Assembly: GCF_003319115.1 (NCBI RefSeq)
Contig: NZ_QOHF01000026.1
Location: 1 to 55,364 of the forward strand
Reading direction: 5' to 3'
Source of the DNA: Geodermatophilus sp. TF02-6
GTDB lineage: Bacteria > Actinomycetota > Actinomycetes > Mycobacteriales > Geodermatophilaceae
Length of the DNA: 55,364 bases
In this document: in pieces, positions 23,667-32,125 of the stretch
How positions within the stretch are numbered: the stretch's first letter is position 1
Layout: each line of letters begins with the position of its first letter
Notes under the pieces: model-generated
Told to the model about the DNA's origin: nothing
What the model saw: only the letters and a program-made list of their open reading frames with translations
Databases searched by the model: none
Position numbers and translations under genes: made by a program

Positions 23667-24505
23667 CAGTCGAAGGTGTCGGGGTCCGGGCCGGTGCGCT
23701 CGCCGCGGTCGAGGGCGGAGATGTCGCCCATCGCGTCCCCGTCGAGCTCGAAGTCGAACAGCGCGGAGTTCTCCTGCATGCGCTCCCGGGAGACCGACTT
23801 CGGGAAGACGACGTCACCGCGCTGCACGTGCCAGCGCAGCACCACCTGCGCCGGCGTCCGGCCGTAGCGCTCGGCCACCCGCACCACCACCGGGTCGTCG
23901 AGCACCTTGCCCTGCGCGATCGGCGACCAGGCCTCGGTGACGATCTCGTGGTCGGCGTCGAACGCCCGGACGTCGTCCTGCGCGAGGTAGGGGTGCACCT
24001 CGATCTGGTTGACCGCCGGCCGCACCTCGGCTTGCGCGAACAGCCGGCGCAGGTGGTGCGGGTTGAAGTTCGACACGCCGATAGCGCGGCACCGGCCGCT
24101 GGCGTAGATCTCCTCCAGCGCCTTCCAGGTCTCGACGTAGTCGACGTCGATGCCCGGCAGGGGCCAGTGGATCAGGAACAGGTCGAGGTGGTCGAAGCCG
24201 AGGTCGGCCAGGCTCTGGTCGAAGGCGCGCAGCGCGTCGTCGCGGCGGTGGTACCCGTTGTTCAGCTTGCTGGTCACGAAGACCTCGCCGCGGTCGAGGC
24301 CCGAGCGGGCCCCGGCCTGTGCGATGGCCTCGCCGACGCCCTTCTCGTTGCGGTACATCTCGGCGGTGTCGATGTGCCGGTAGCCGACCTCGAGCGCGGT
24401 GGCGACGACGTCGGCGGTGTCCTCCGGCGGGACCTGGTACACGCCGAACCCCAGCTGGGGGATCTCGACGCCGTTGTTCAGCCGGGTCATGGGCACGGGT
24501 GCCAC
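23654..24505 (-). CDS. aldo/keto reductase (2,5-diketo-gluconate reductase type)
   Basis: The protein has 283 residues. The catalytic Asp and Tyr lie in YRHIDTAEMYRNE, the Lys in VTSKLNN and the His in FLIHWPLP; the C-terminal NADP site reads FPKSVSRERMQEN. This is a complete monomeric aldo/keto reductase that reduces aldehydes or ketones with NADPH. The GTG start at 24505 has AGAGGAG 5 nt upstream and adds five residues before MTRLNNG. It stands alone. The related decayed copy at 10366-10742 comes from another AKR subfamily. Confidence 0.92.
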   Translation of the reverse strand: MAPVPMTRLNNGVEIPQLGFGVYQVPPEDTADVVATALEVGYRHIDTAEMYRNEKGVGEAIAQAGARSGLDRGEVFVTSKLNNGYHRRDDALRAFDQSLADLGFDHLDLFLIHWPLPGIDVDYVETWKALEEIYASGRCRAIGVSNFNPHHLRRLFAQAEVRPAVNQIEVHPYLAQDDVRAFDADHEIVTEAWSPIAQGKVLDDPVVVRVAERYGRTPAQVVLRWHVQRGDVVFPKSVSRERMQENSALFDFELDGDAMGDISALDRGERTGPDPDTFDWTPR

Positions 24506-24605
24506 GGGTGCTCCTCTCGCTGACGGATGGGGGCGCCGCACGCGACGGGGGACGCGCGGCTCGCCGCAGACCGGCTACCCGGCATCCCGGGGCTCAACCC
24601 GACGC

Positions 24606-25787
24606 TCAGAAGTAGTCGAGGAGCTGCGCCGGAGGGCCGGCCGCGAGCAGGTCGAGCCCGGCCGGGTCGTCCGGGCCGTGCACCAGCCCGGCCAGCGCGG
24701 CGGCCCGGCCGGTGGTCGTGCCGCAGTACAGCTGCGCGAAGCCGCGGACGTCGAGCCGCAGCCCGGCTCCGCGGTCGGTCCGCCGCAGCTCCCCGGCGCC
24801 GTCGGCGAGCTCCAGCTCCCAGACCCCGGCGTTCCACGGCGCTGCCGGATCGACCAGCTCGAAGGAGACCCGCCCCCGCACGTGCGCCGGCCACCCGCGG
24901 TCGGACACCGCGCGGACGACGTCGACCGGCCGGTGCATCCACGCCGTGGCGGGGCCCGCCTGCGACCGCTCGAGCGGCAGGACGCCGGACACCGCGTCGC
25001 CGGCCAGCAGCGGCACCCGGACCGTGCGGGTGACCGTGCGCCAGCCGGCCAGCACACCGACCAGGGCCCGCGCAGCCTCCGGGGTGACCGCGAGCAGGTC
25101 GTGCGCGGTCAGCCGGGCCTCGGGGCCGTACCCGGTGCCGCGCTCGTAGACCAGGGCGCCGGTCGGCCGGCCGTCCTGCTCGACCACCGTGACGCCGTCC
25201 ACCCCCTCCGGCCACGGGACCGGGTGCGGCAGGTCGAAGACCCCTCCCCGCCGGGTGAGCAGCCCGCTGCGCGGCCGGGCGAGCGTCTCGTAGAGCTCGG
25301 CGACTCCCGCCAGGTCGGCCGGGTCGCCCGGGCGCACCCGCACCGCCGGGACCGGTGTCGCGGGCAGCGCGGCGGTCTCCAGGTCCGCCCGCTCCAGCGC
25401 GCCGACGACCTCCCAGCCGAGCGCGCGGTACACCGCCGAGACGGTCGGGAACAGGGCGCTGACCGCGGCGCCCCGCTCCCGGCCCCGGGCCAGCAGGTCG
25501 GCGAGCAGCGCCCGGGCGACGCCGGCGCCGCGGTACTCCGGCAGGACGGCGACCCCGCCGACGTCCGCCGTCGCCACCTCCCGGCCGCCCCACCACTGCC
25601 CGTGGCCGGTGTCGGTGGCCTTGCCGACCAGCCGTCCGCGCTCGTCGAAGGCGCCCAGCCGCAGCACCCCGGGCAGCGGGCGCAGCGCCGCCTCCGGCGC
25701 CTGGGACGGCCCGCCGAAGGCCACCCGGCCCAGCTCCCACGCCGCGGGCAGCTCGCCGTCGTCGAGCGGACGGACCGTCACCGTCAC
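24606..25787 (-). CDS. Eis-like GNAT N-acetyltransferase
   Basis: The protein has 393 residues. The first GNAT domain has the acetyl-CoA loop VLPEYRGAGVARALLADLL near 79-97. A second GNAT-like part and a C-terminal sterol-carrier-like domain (RGRVSFELVDPAAPWNAG to LDYF) complete the Eis layout. A free C-terminal Phe, here at the end of LLDYF, is typical since it enters the active site in Eis. These enzymes acetylate amines, including aminoglycosides and proteins. The GTG overlaps the stop of the MFS gene (GTGA), so both are co-translated. Confidence 0.88.
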   Translation of the reverse strand: MTVTVRPLDDGELPAAWELGRVAFGGPSQAPEAALRPLPGVLRLGAFDERGRLVGKATDTGHGQWWGGREVATADVGGVAVLPEYRGAGVARALLADLLARGRERGAAVSALFPTVSAVYRALGWEVVGALERADLETAALPATPVPAVRVRPGDPADLAGVAELYETLARPRSGLLTRRGGVFDLPHPVPWPEGVDGVTVVEQDGRPTGALVYERGTGYGPEARLTAHDLLAVTPEAARALVGVLAGWRTVTRTVRVPLLAGDAVSGVLPLERSQAGPATAWMHRPVDVVRAVSDRGWPAHVRGRVSFELVDPAAPWNAGVWELELADGAGELRRTDRGAGLRLDVRGFAQLYCGTTTGRAAALAGLVHGPDDPAGLDLLAAGPPAQLLDYF

Positions 25788-27034
25788 GCCGCACTCCCGG
25801 TCGCCGTCCCCGCCAGGCCGGCCGGGGAGGCCGCCGGACGGCGCAGCAGCGGCGCACCGGCCAGCGCCACGACGGCGGACAGCGCCGCGGCCAGCGCCGG
25901 GACGGCGAACGCGGCCTGCGCGCCCCAGCCGTCGACGGCCGCCCCGGCCAGCGCGGAACCGGCGGTGACCCCGAGCGTGAGGCCGGTCGTCGTCCACGAC
26001 AGCGCCTCGGTGAGCGCCGTCCGCGGCACCCGCGACTCGACCAGCGACGTCCCCGAGACCAGCACGGGGGCGATGGTGAGCCCGGCGACGAAGCCGGCGG
26101 CCACCAGCACTCCCAGCGACCCCACGCCCCAGAGCAGCTGGGCGGCGAGGCCGAACGCGGCCGCGGTGGCCAGGAACCGGGCGTTCAGCGTCCCGGGCAG
26201 CCGGAGGACGCCGTAGAGCAGCCCGGCCACCAGGCTGCCGAACGCGTAGACGGCCAGCGCCACGCCCGCGAGCGCCGGGGCGCCCTGCGCGTCGGCGAAC
26301 CCGACCACGACGACGTCCATCGCGCCGAAGACGGCGCCGACGGCGACGTAGGTGACGGCCACGACGACCACGGTCAGGTTGACCGCGGCCCACCGCCGGG
26401 CCGGCGCCGCGGCGTCCACCGGGTGGACGGCCGGTTCGGTCGCGCGCTGGCGGGCCAGCCACAAGCCGCCGACCGCGCCGAGCACGATGCCGGTGAGGAA
26501 GCCGGCGGGCGGGGCGGCGAGGGTGGCCAGCAGGGTCACCAGCGGCGGGCCGACGACGAAGACGACCTCGTCGACGACGGCCTCGAGGGCGAACGCGGTC
26601 TGCCGGCGGTCGGCGTCGGCCAGCGCCGCGGCCCAGCGGGCCCGCACCAGCGAGCCGATGTTGGGACCGCTGGCGCCGACCACCGCGGCCAGCACGAACC
26701 AGCTCCACCGCGGCGCCCCGGCGGTCACGGCCGCGACGAAGCCCAAGCCGGAGAGGAGGTAGGAGGTCATCGCCCGGCGCAGGACGACGCCCTGCCCGCG
26801 GCGGTCCATCGCCCGCGCCCACTGGGGGCTGGCGACGGAGAAGCTCAGCGCCAGGGTGCCGGAGACCGCGCCGGCCAGGCCGTAGCTGCCGGTCTCGCCG
26901 GCGACCAGGAGCACCGCGCCCAGGCCGAGCATCGGGATGGGCAGCCGGGCGACCCAGCCGGCGAAGGAGAACGCTGCCGAGCCCGGCACGGTGAACAGGC
27001 GGGCATAGGGGCGCAAGACGGTGCGGGGGGACAC
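25784..27034 (-). CDS. MFS transporter
   Basis: The protein has 416 residues and about 12 hydrophobic segments, starting with AAFSFAGWVARLPIPMLGLG. A conserved loop between helices 2 and 3 reads SVASPQWARAMDRRGQGVVLR. It resembles the small drug and metabolite exporters of the MFS_1 group. The GTG start at 27034 was picked because the upstream frame is not hydrophobic. It is the first gene of a pair with the Eis-like acetyltransferase, which suggests modification or export of an amine compound. It is divergent from moaA. Confidence 0.85.
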   Translation of the reverse strand: MSPRTVLRPYARLFTVPGSAAFSFAGWVARLPIPMLGLGAVLLVAGETGSYGLAGAVSGTLALSFSVASPQWARAMDRRGQGVVLRRAMTSYLLSGLGFVAAVTAGAPRWSWFVLAAVVGASGPNIGSLVRARWAAALADADRRQTAFALEAVVDEVVFVVGPPLVTLLATLAAPPAGFLTGIVLGAVGGLWLARQRATEPAVHPVDAAAPARRWAAVNLTVVVVAVTYVAVGAVFGAMDVVVVGFADAQGAPALAGVALAVYAFGSLVAGLLYGVLRLPGTLNARFLATAAAFGLAAQLLWGVGSLGVLVAAGFVAGLTIAPVLVSGTSLVESRVPRTALTEALSWTTTGLTLGVTAGSALAGAAVDGWGAQAAFAVPALAAALSAVVALAGAPLLRRPAASPAGLAGTATGSAA

Positions 27035-27161
27035 GGGACTGTCGCTCTTCCTGGCCGCGGGCGAGTGCGGGTGAGCCCGCCGGTCTCTCGGGTGGCCCGT
27101 CGACGGTAGCAACGACGTCGCCGGCGCCGCCGCCGCGTTCTGTTCCCGGCGACCCGCCACC

Positions 27162-27209
27162 GGCCCGGTCGCCCGCCCGAAGAGCGGCCCGGTCGCCCGC
27201 CCGAAGAGC
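27162..27209. repeat. two perfect 24-bp direct repeats upstream of moaA
   Basis: GGCCCGGTCGCCCGCCCGAAGAGC-type units (24 bp) occur twice head to tail, 24 nt before the -10 box of moaA and between the divergent MFS gene and moaA. They may be duplicated operator sites or a slippage product. Confidence 0.75.
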
Positions 27210-27232
27210 GGCGAGGGGTCGGCTCCCACCAC

Positions 27233-27245
27233 TACATTCGAGAGC
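27233..27245 (+). promoter_or_regulatory. leaderless promoter of moaA
   Basis: TACATT (27233-27238) stands 7 nt before the GTG start of moaA, and no ribosome site exists. This is the geometry of leaderless actinobacterial transcripts. No good -35 box is seen. Confidence 0.6.
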
Positions 27246-28298
27246 GTGACCACGACGAGCCCGCTGCCGGACCCGGTGCTGCGCCGCCCCGACCCGGTCC
27301 CCGGCACCGGCGGGCTGGTCGACCGGCACGGCCGGGTGGCGACCGACCTGCGGGTGTCGCTGACCGACCGGTGCAACCTGCGCTGCAGCTACTGCATGCC
27401 CCCCGAGGGCCTGGCCTGGCTGCCCAAGGTCGAGGTGCTCACCGACGACGAGGTCACCCGGCTGGTGCGCATCGGCGTGGAGCAGCTCGGCATCCGCGAG
27501 GTGCGCTTCACCGGCGGCGAGCCGCTGCTGCGCCCCGGGCTGGTCGGCATCGTGCGGGCCGCCACCGCGTTGCAGCCGCGACCGGAGGTCAGCCTCACCA
27601 CCAACGCGATCGGCCTGGCCCGGGTCGCCCCCGCGCTGGCCGAGGCCGGGCTGGACCGGATCAACGTCAGCCTCGACACCCTCGACCGCGACCGGTTCAA
27701 GCAGCTGGCCCACCGCGACCGGCTGGACGACGTCCTGGCCGGTCTCGCCGCCGCCCAGGCCGCCGGGCTGACCCCGGTCAAGGTCAACGCCGTCCTGCTG
27801 CGCGGCATCAACGAGGTCGACGCCGTCCCGCTGCTGGACTTCTGCCTCGAGCGCGGCTACCAACTGCGGTTCATCGAGCAGATGCCGCTCGACGCCCACC
27901 ACGCCTGGACCCGCGGCGAGATGGTCACCGCCGAGGACATCCTCGAGCGGCTGTCCGCGGCGCACACGCTCACCCCGGACACCGCGGAGCGCGGCTCCGC
28001 GCCGGCCGAGCGCTGGCTGGTGGACGGCGGCCCGGCGACCGTCGGCGTCATCGCGTCGGTGACCCGCTCGTTCTGTGGCACCTGCGACCGCACCCGGCTG
28101 ACCGCCGACGGGCAGGTCCGCAACTGCCTGTTCGCCCGCGAGGAGTCCGACCTGCGCACGTCGATGCGCGAGGGGGCCACCGACGAGGAGCTGGCCGACC
28201 GCTGGCGGATCGCCACCCTGGCCAAGCTGCCCGGGCACGGCATCGACGACCCGAGCTTCCTGCAGCCGTCCCGGCCGATGTCGGCGATCGGCGGCTGA
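27246..28298 (+). CDS. moaA: GTP 3',8-cyclase MoaA
   Basis: The protein has 350 residues. The N-terminal radical SAM motif CNLRCSYC gives Cys43, Cys47 and Cys50. The C-terminal second cluster motif FCGTCDRTRLTADGQVRNC binds the substrate GTP. The protein ends in SAIGG; the last two glycines are needed for activity in known MoaA proteins. It makes 3',8-cyclo-7,8-dihydro-GTP, the first step of molybdenum cofactor synthesis. moaD follows closely. moaC, the next enzyme, is not in the window. The GTG start appears leaderless. Confidence 0.97.
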   Translation: MTTTSPLPDPVLRRPDPVPGTGGLVDRHGRVATDLRVSLTDRCNLRCSYCMPPEGLAWLPKVEVLTDDEVTRLVRIGVEQLGIREVRFTGGEPLLRPGLVGIVRAATALQPRPEVSLTTNAIGLARVAPALAEAGLDRINVSLDTLDRDRFKQLAHRDRLDDVLAGLAAAQAAGLTPVKVNAVLLRGINEVDAVPLLDFCLERGYQLRFIEQMPLDAHHAWTRGEMVTAEDILERLSAAHTLTPDTAERGSAPAERWLVDGGPATVGVIASVTRSFCGTCDRTRLTADGQVRNCLFAREESDLRTSMREGATDEELADRWRIATLAKLPGHGIDDPSFLQPSRPMSAIGG

Positions 28299-28386
28299 CG
28301 TGAGCCGACGACGAGTGGGCATCGCGGCGAGCTCTGCCAGCGAGGAGCGCAGCGACCACGGGAGCAGACCGGGGAGCGCCGTCCCC

Positions 28387-28629
28387 GTGGCCGTGACCGT
28401 CCGCTTCTTCGCCGGCGCCCGCGCCGCCGCGGGGGTCGACACCGAGACGCGGGACGCGGGCACCCTCGACGAGCTCGTCGCGCAGCTCGTGGCCGCGCAC
28501 GGCGAGCGGCTGGAGCGGGTGCTGACCGCCTGCTCGTTCCTGGTCGACGGAACGCAGACGCGGGACCGGTCGTCGGTCCTGCAGCCCGGGGCGGTCGTCG
28601 ACGTGCTGCCCCCGTTCGCCGGAGGTTGA
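28387..28629 (+). CDS. moaD: molybdopterin synthase small subunit MoaD
   Basis: The protein has 80 residues with a ubiquitin-like fold and the ending PPFAGG; the terminal Gly-Gly carries the thiocarboxylate sulfur. The start is the GTG at 28387 with GGGGAGC about 10 nt upstream; a frame from 28300 would add 29 residues of low-similarity sequence (SEERSDHGSRPG). It follows moaA. Its partner MoaE is encoded 1.8 kb away on the other strand. Confidence 0.92.
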   Translation: MAVTVRFFAGARAAAGVDTETRDAGTLDELVAQLVAAHGERLERVLTACSFLVDGTQTRDRSSVLQPGAVVDVLPPFAGG

Positions 28630-28828
28630 TCCCCGTCCGGTGACGGCCCCCCACCATCGCCCGCACTCCCCGTCCCCGTGCCCCCACGACCCGATGAGCG
28701 GATGGTCGCTCGTCGGGGTCGGCGCGGCGGCCCTGGAGGACGTCCTCGAGGACCGGTCGGGGAGATCCGCGACGGCGGACACCGGTGACCGGACGCCGCC
28801 GGCCGTGCCCGGGCCCGAGAATGGGCGC

Positions 28829-29041
28829 ATGAGCATCTGGGACAGGGCGAAGGCCAGGGCCGAGGAGCTGATCGGCCGCGCCGAGGAGGTCTACGGGGAG
28901 TCGCACGGCGACGCCGCGGCGCAGGTGGCCGGCGAGGCCCGGCGTCTGGAGGGCGAGGCCGAGGAGGAGGCCGAGGAGGAGGCCGCCGAGCGCACGGAGG
29001 CAGAGCGGCAGGAACCGGAGGGCGGGGCGGCGCTGCACTGA
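28829..29041 (+). CDS. small charged CsbD-like protein
   Basis: The protein has 70 residues and is mostly Glu, Ala and Arg. KARAEELIGRAEEVYGESHGDAAAQVAGEARRLEGEAEE recalls the CsbD pattern (helix, GD turn, helix). The tail is a run of acidic residues (EEAEEEAAERTEAERQ) and should form a coiled helix. The ATG at 28829 is used because the upstream part of the frame is proline-rich and non-conserved. The function of CsbD proteins is unknown; they are induced in general stress. Confidence 0.55.
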   Translation: MSIWDRAKARAEELIGRAEEVYGESHGDAAAQVAGEARRLEGEAEEEAEEEAAERTEAERQEPEGGAALH

Positions 29042-29094
29042 GGTCGCGCACGATCTCGTTCCGTCACCGGCGCGGAGGAGGGACGATCCCCGGC

Positions 29095-29631
29095 ATGGCC
29101 CCCTCAGCCGTCGGGGACGTCGTCCCGTGGCAGGACTTCCCGGCCGCGGCCTGCGGGGCGCTGGCCGCCCTGCACGGGCACCTCGGCTGGGACGTGTGGG
29201 TGGTGACCCGGGTGGTGGACGACCGGCAGATCGTGCTGCACGCCCATCCACCCCAGATGGTCCGGCCGGGCACCTGGCTGCCGTGGGCGGACACCTTCTG
29301 CCGGCACATGATCGCCGGAGACGCCCCGAGGGCGGCCACGGTCACCGCCGCCGTTCCCGCCTACGCCGGGCAGACGACCGGGCCGGGCCCGCGGATCGCG
29401 GCCTACATCGGCGTTCCGCTGGTCACCGCGGACGGGGAGGTGTTCGGCACGCTCTGCGGGTTCGGGTTCCGCGCCCGACCGCGCAGCGCCGCCCGCGACC
29501 TGCCGTTGGTCGAGATGGTGGCGCGGCTGCTCAGCACCCTGCTGGCCACCGGGATGACCCCTTCCGGGTCGATCGCCGCTCCGGAGCCCTCTACCCCGCG
29601 GCCGGACTCTGTGATGACCGAGAGCAACTGA
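29095..29631 (+). CDS. GAF-domain protein
   Basis: The protein has 178 residues and consists of one GAF domain. WDVWVVTRVVDDRQIVLHAHPP, LPWADTFCRHMIAG and the core AAYIGVPLVTADGEVFGTLCGFG are standard GAF features; the Cys in FCRHM and in LCGFG could hold a ligand. No output domain (GGDEF, kinase or PP2C) is attached, so it is a stand-alone sensor or a truncated relative of GAF-GGDEF proteins common in these bacteria. GGAGGAGGG precedes the ATG with a long spacing. Confidence 0.8.
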   Translation: MAPSAVGDVVPWQDFPAAACGALAALHGHLGWDVWVVTRVVDDRQIVLHAHPPQMVRPGTWLPWADTFCRHMIAGDAPRAATVTAAVPAYAGQTTGPGPRIAAYIGVPLVTADGEVFGTLCGFGFRARPRSAARDLPLVEMVARLLSTLLATGMTPSGSIAAPEPSTPRPDSVMTESN

Positions 29632-29857
29632 GCCAGAACTTCCAGTGGTGAAACGCATCCTGGCCGGCGCCTGGGTCGGCTCGGCCGCGGCGTGCCGCGG
29701 GAGCCTCGTGTACGACCTGGCGAGGACGCGCCACGCTGGAGGGGGCGACGTCCGATGCCGTACCGTCGCCGGCCGCGGATGCAGGGCCGTTCCCACGAGC
29801 CCTCCCGGGCCGACCCGTCCCCGAACTCAGATCCGAACTACGGAGAGAAGCTCAGCG

Positions 29858-30187
29858 ATGACTGGATCAGCCGACCGCGCCACCGTCCAGGTCCGGGCCG
29901 AGGGGCGGGTGCTGGCCGAGGCGGAGGTCCACCCCACCGACGAGCCGGGCGTCGTGGCCTCGGACATGCACGTCGAGTCCGGGCACCTGCCCATGGGCAC
30001 CCGCACCCGGCTCGTCGACGCGGTGCTCGAGCACCCGTACGTGGACGAGGCCGAGCGGCTGGTTGCCACGATGCCGATCAGCGACACCGAGATGCTCGAC
30101 CGCGTGCGCGAGCGCGCCGAGGACGTCGAGACCCGCGCCGCCGGCGCGACCAAGATCGTCCGGGCCCGGCTGGAGCACGGCGCCTGA
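29858..30187 (+). CDS. conserved-looking hypothetical protein
   Basis: The protein has 109 residues. I do not recognise a family. It has a beta-rich N-terminus (RATVQVRAEGRVLAEAEVHP), a middle ESGHLPMGTRTRLVDAVLEHPYVDEAERLVATMP, and a C-terminal amphipathic helix with many Arg and Glu. The ATG at 29858 has GGAGAGAAG at a good distance. It is followed 2 nt later by a dense repeat island. It is soluble and has no signal peptide. Confidence 0.6.
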   Translation: MTGSADRATVQVRAEGRVLAEAEVHPTDEPGVVASDMHVESGHLPMGTRTRLVDAVLEHPYVDEAERLVATMPISDTEMLDRVRERAEDVETRAAGATKIVRARLEHGA

Positions 30188-30416
30188 AAGAGGACCCCCC
30201 CCCACGCCTCGGAGCGGGAGAAGGACCCCGGCCCCTTGCAGGGTCCCGCCGCGGCCCCCTGCAGGGTCCCACCGCGAGCCTGCGAGCGGTGGGGGGCAGG
30301 GGGTCCTTCTCCGGTGGGGGGCAAGGGGTCCTTGCTCCACCTCGCAAGCTCAGGGCGGGGCCGGGGACGGGGCCGACGAGGGCCCTGCAGGGGGCCGGGG
30401 ACGCGGGACGGGGCCC
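30188..30416. repeat. island of GC-rich hairpin repeats between convergent genes
   Basis: The 229 nt between a hypothetical gene and moaE (on the other strand) are built from variants of one element: GAGAAGGACCCC near 30219-30230 and its complement GGGGTCCTTCTC near 30300-30311, a second GGGGTCCTT, CCCCTGCAGGGTCCC twice, and the GAGCCTGCGAGCGG core. Nested stems can form, which makes the stretch a bidirectional terminator. No gene is seen. Confidence 0.8.
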
Positions 30417-30827
30417 TCAGGGGCAGGCGACCCACTCCTCCTCACCGTCGGTGAAGACCTGCCGCTTCCAGACGGGCAGCCGCTCCTTCACCAGGTCGAC
30501 CAGCTCGGCACAGGCGGCGAACGCCTGACCGCGGTGGGAGGAGCTGACCGCGCAGGCCAGGGCCACGTCGCCGATGCCGAGCAGGCCCACCCGGTGGGAG
30601 ACCGCGACGGCGTGCACGTCGGGGCGGGCGGCGAACTCCGCCGCCAGCTCCACGAGGACCTGCTGCGCGCTCGGGTGGCCGACGTACTCCAGCTCGGTCA
30701 CCGACCGGCCGCCGTCGTGGTCGCGGACGACGCCGGCGAAGGAGACCACCGCGCCGGCCGCCTTGTCGGCCACGGCGTCCTCGTGCTCGGCGACCGAGAG
30801 GGGTGCGTCGACGACCTGCGCGATCAC
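30417..30827 (-). CDS. moaE: molybdopterin synthase large subunit MoaE
   Basis: The protein has 136 residues. The core AAGAVVSFAGVVRDHDGGRSVTELEYVGHPSA and VAVSHRVGLLGIGDVALACAVSSSHRGQAF fits MoaE, and the active-site Lys lies in KERLPVWKRQVF. With MoaD it inserts two sulfurs into precursor Z. The GTG start overlaps the stop of the nucleotidyltransferase gene (GTGA), so synthesis is coupled. Confidence 0.95.
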   Translation of the reverse strand: MIAQVVDAPLSVAEHEDAVADKAAGAVVSFAGVVRDHDGGRSVTELEYVGHPSAQQVLVELAAEFAARPDVHAVAVSHRVGLLGIGDVALACAVSSSHRGQAFAACAELVDLVKERLPVWKRQVFTDGEEEWVACP

Positions 30828-31429
30828 GGCGCCGACGGTACCCCGCCGGGCGGCACGTCGAGGTCGGTCGGGTCGGCCAGGCCGGTGCAGTCCACCTCGG
30901 TGACCGGGTGCGTGGCGAGGTAGCGGCGGGCACCCTCGTCGCCGGTCGCGGTCGCGGCGACGCCGGCCCAGTGGTCGCGGCCCAGCAGCACCGGGTGCCC
31001 GCGGACGCCGGCGTAGGTGGCGACCGCCAGCGCGTCCGGCGCGGCGCGGGCGGCGAGCTGCTCCAGGGCGGCCGGCGTCAGCCCGGGCATGTCGACCAGC
31101 AGCACGAGCGCGGCGTCGATCGCTCCCCCGCCCCACCGCCCCGCCGCCACGGGCCAGCCCCGCAGCCCGTCGAGGCCGGTGCGCAGCGAGGAGGCCATGC
31201 CGCTCTCCCAGTCGGGGTTGGCCAGCACGGTGGCGCCGTCGAGGTCCGCTGTCCGCCAGACGTCGACCGCCCGCGCACCCAGCACGACCAGCACCGGGTC
31301 GCACACCGCCCGCGCCGTCCGCACCACCCGCTCGACGAGCAGGCTGCCGCCGTACTCGACCAGCGCCTTGGGCATGCCGTAGCGGCGTCCACCCCCGGCG
31401 GCGAGGACCAACCCGGCGACCGTGCTCAT
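30824..31429 (-). CDS. MobA/MocA-like molybdenum cofactor nucleotidyltransferase
   Basis: The protein has 201 residues. The N-terminal nucleotide motif LVLAAGGGRRYGMPKALVEY is of the NTP_transf_3 type; the LLVDMPGLTPAALEQL Asp binds Mg2+, and VRGHPVLLGRDHW follows. Both MobA (GMP) and MocA (CMP) share this pattern; GRRYGMPKAL and GHPVLL fit MocA better, which prepares cofactor for xanthine dehydrogenase/CO dehydrogenase-type enzymes. The XdhC and CoxDE genes nearby agree with that. The ATG at 31429 has AAGGTGG upstream. Confidence 0.85.
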   Translation of the reverse strand: MSTVAGLVLAAGGGRRYGMPKALVEYGGSLLVERVVRTARAVCDPVLVVLGARAVDVWRTADLDGATVLANPDWESGMASSLRTGLDGLRGWPVAAGRWGGGAIDAALVLLVDMPGLTPAALEQLAARAAPDALAVATYAGVRGHPVLLGRDHWAGVAATATGDEGARRYLATHPVTEVDCTGLADPTDLDVPPGGVPSAP

Positions 31430-31481
31430 GCCGGCCACCTTGGCAGAGAGGCCGACATCTTGATGCACATGGGGCCAGCGG

Positions 31482-31500
31482 CGCACCATGGAGCGGTGCG
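31482..31500 (+). promoter_or_regulatory. possible operator of the toxin-antitoxin pair
   Basis: CGCACC-ATGGAGC-GGTGCG is a perfect 6-bp inverted repeat with 7-nt spacing that covers the GTG start of the antitoxin. Ribbon-helix-helix antitoxins usually repress their own operon at such sites. Confidence 0.4.
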
Positions 31501-31726
31501 GACGACCATCGACCTGCCCGAGGACCTCCACCGGCTGACCACCGCGATTGCCCGCGATGCGGGCACGACCTTGAGCGAGACCGTCACTCGCCTGCTGCGC
31601 TCGGCGCTCGACACTCCCGGTCCGAGCCGGGTGAAAACCGACGAAGTGACCGGGTTGCGTGTCCTCTCTCTGGGAGGTGGCCCGGTCACCAGCGAGGACG
31701 TGCGGTCGCTGGACGACGAGGAGTGA
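31496..31726 (+). CDS. VapB-type ribbon-helix-helix antitoxin
   Basis: The protein has 76 residues. RTTIDLPEDLHRLTTAIARDAGTTLSETVTRLLRSAL is a classic ribbon-helix-helix DNA-binding part; the C-terminal half (RVLSLGGGPVTSEDVRSLDDEE) should wrap the toxin. The GTG at 31496 gives the usual start, but its ribosome site is too close (GGAG then 2 nt). An ATG at 31463 (leaderless, 11 residues longer) is an alternative. The stop overlaps the toxin start by 4 nt. It stands between two genes for molybdenum metabolism, which is odd. Confidence 0.82.
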   Translation: MRTTIDLPEDLHRLTTAIARDAGTTLSETVTRLLRSALDTPGPSRVKTDEVTGLRVLSLGGGPVTSEDVRSLDDEE

Positions 31727-32118
31727 CGCATCTGCTCGACACCAGTGTCCTCATCGCCCTCGGCGATGACCAGCACGTCCACTACGAGACCGTCAGGCAC
31801 TGGTTGGCCAACAGCTCGCCGTCCTTCGCCACCTGCCCGGTGACGCAGGGAGCGCTGGTCCGGCACGCGCTGCGCCGAGGCGCCAAGGCCAACGAGGCCA
31901 CCGAGGTGCTGAGCAGCGTGACCTCCGACGAGCGGCACGAGTTCTGGCCGGACGACCTCGGCTACGGCGAGATCGATCTCCGCGGCGTCGTCGGCCACCG
32001 GCAGGTGACCGACGCCTACCTCGCCGGGCTCGCCCGGGCCCGGAGCGGCCGGCTGGCCACCCTCGACCGGGCTCTGGCCCTCTTGCACCCGGACGTCGCG
32101 CTGCTGATCGAGCCGTGA
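31723..32118 (+). CDS. VapC-type PIN-domain toxin
   Basis: The protein has 131 residues. The PIN motif LLDTSVLIALGDD has the first catalytic Asp (Asp6), and VTDAYLAGLARARSGRLATLDRAL holds later acidic residues. PIN toxins cut RNA (often tRNA or rRNA) when the antitoxin is degraded. GTG start overlapping the antitoxin stop. It is convergent with modC; the two stop codons are 7 nt apart and sit within a GTGACC-ATC-GGTCAC palindrome. Confidence 0.87.
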   Translation: MTHLLDTSVLIALGDDQHVHYETVRHWLANSSPSFATCPVTQGALVRHALRRGAKANEATEVLSSVTSDERHEFWPDDLGYGEIDLRGVVGHRQVTDAYLAGLARARSGRLATLDRALALLHPDVALLIEP

Positions 32119-32125
32119 CCATCGG

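Noticed and set aside
28300..28386. Upstream extension of moaD by 29 residues
   Set aside because: MoaD proteins of about 80 residues begin at the GTG at 28387, which has a ribosome site; the extension is low-similarity.
28829..29041. Firm assignment as CsbD
   Set aside because: The pattern is only loosely similar and the acidic tail is longer; kept as CsbD-like with low confidence.
30188..30416. CRISPR-like array
   Set aside because: The repeated pieces are nested inverted repeats of unequal length and spacing with no regular spacers and no cas genes nearby.
29755..30528. Frame starting at an ATG at 29755 with a good GGAGGGGG box
   Set aside because: It overlaps the better gene at 29858 in another frame and runs through the repeat island; the sequence becomes Arg/Gly-rich without fold features.
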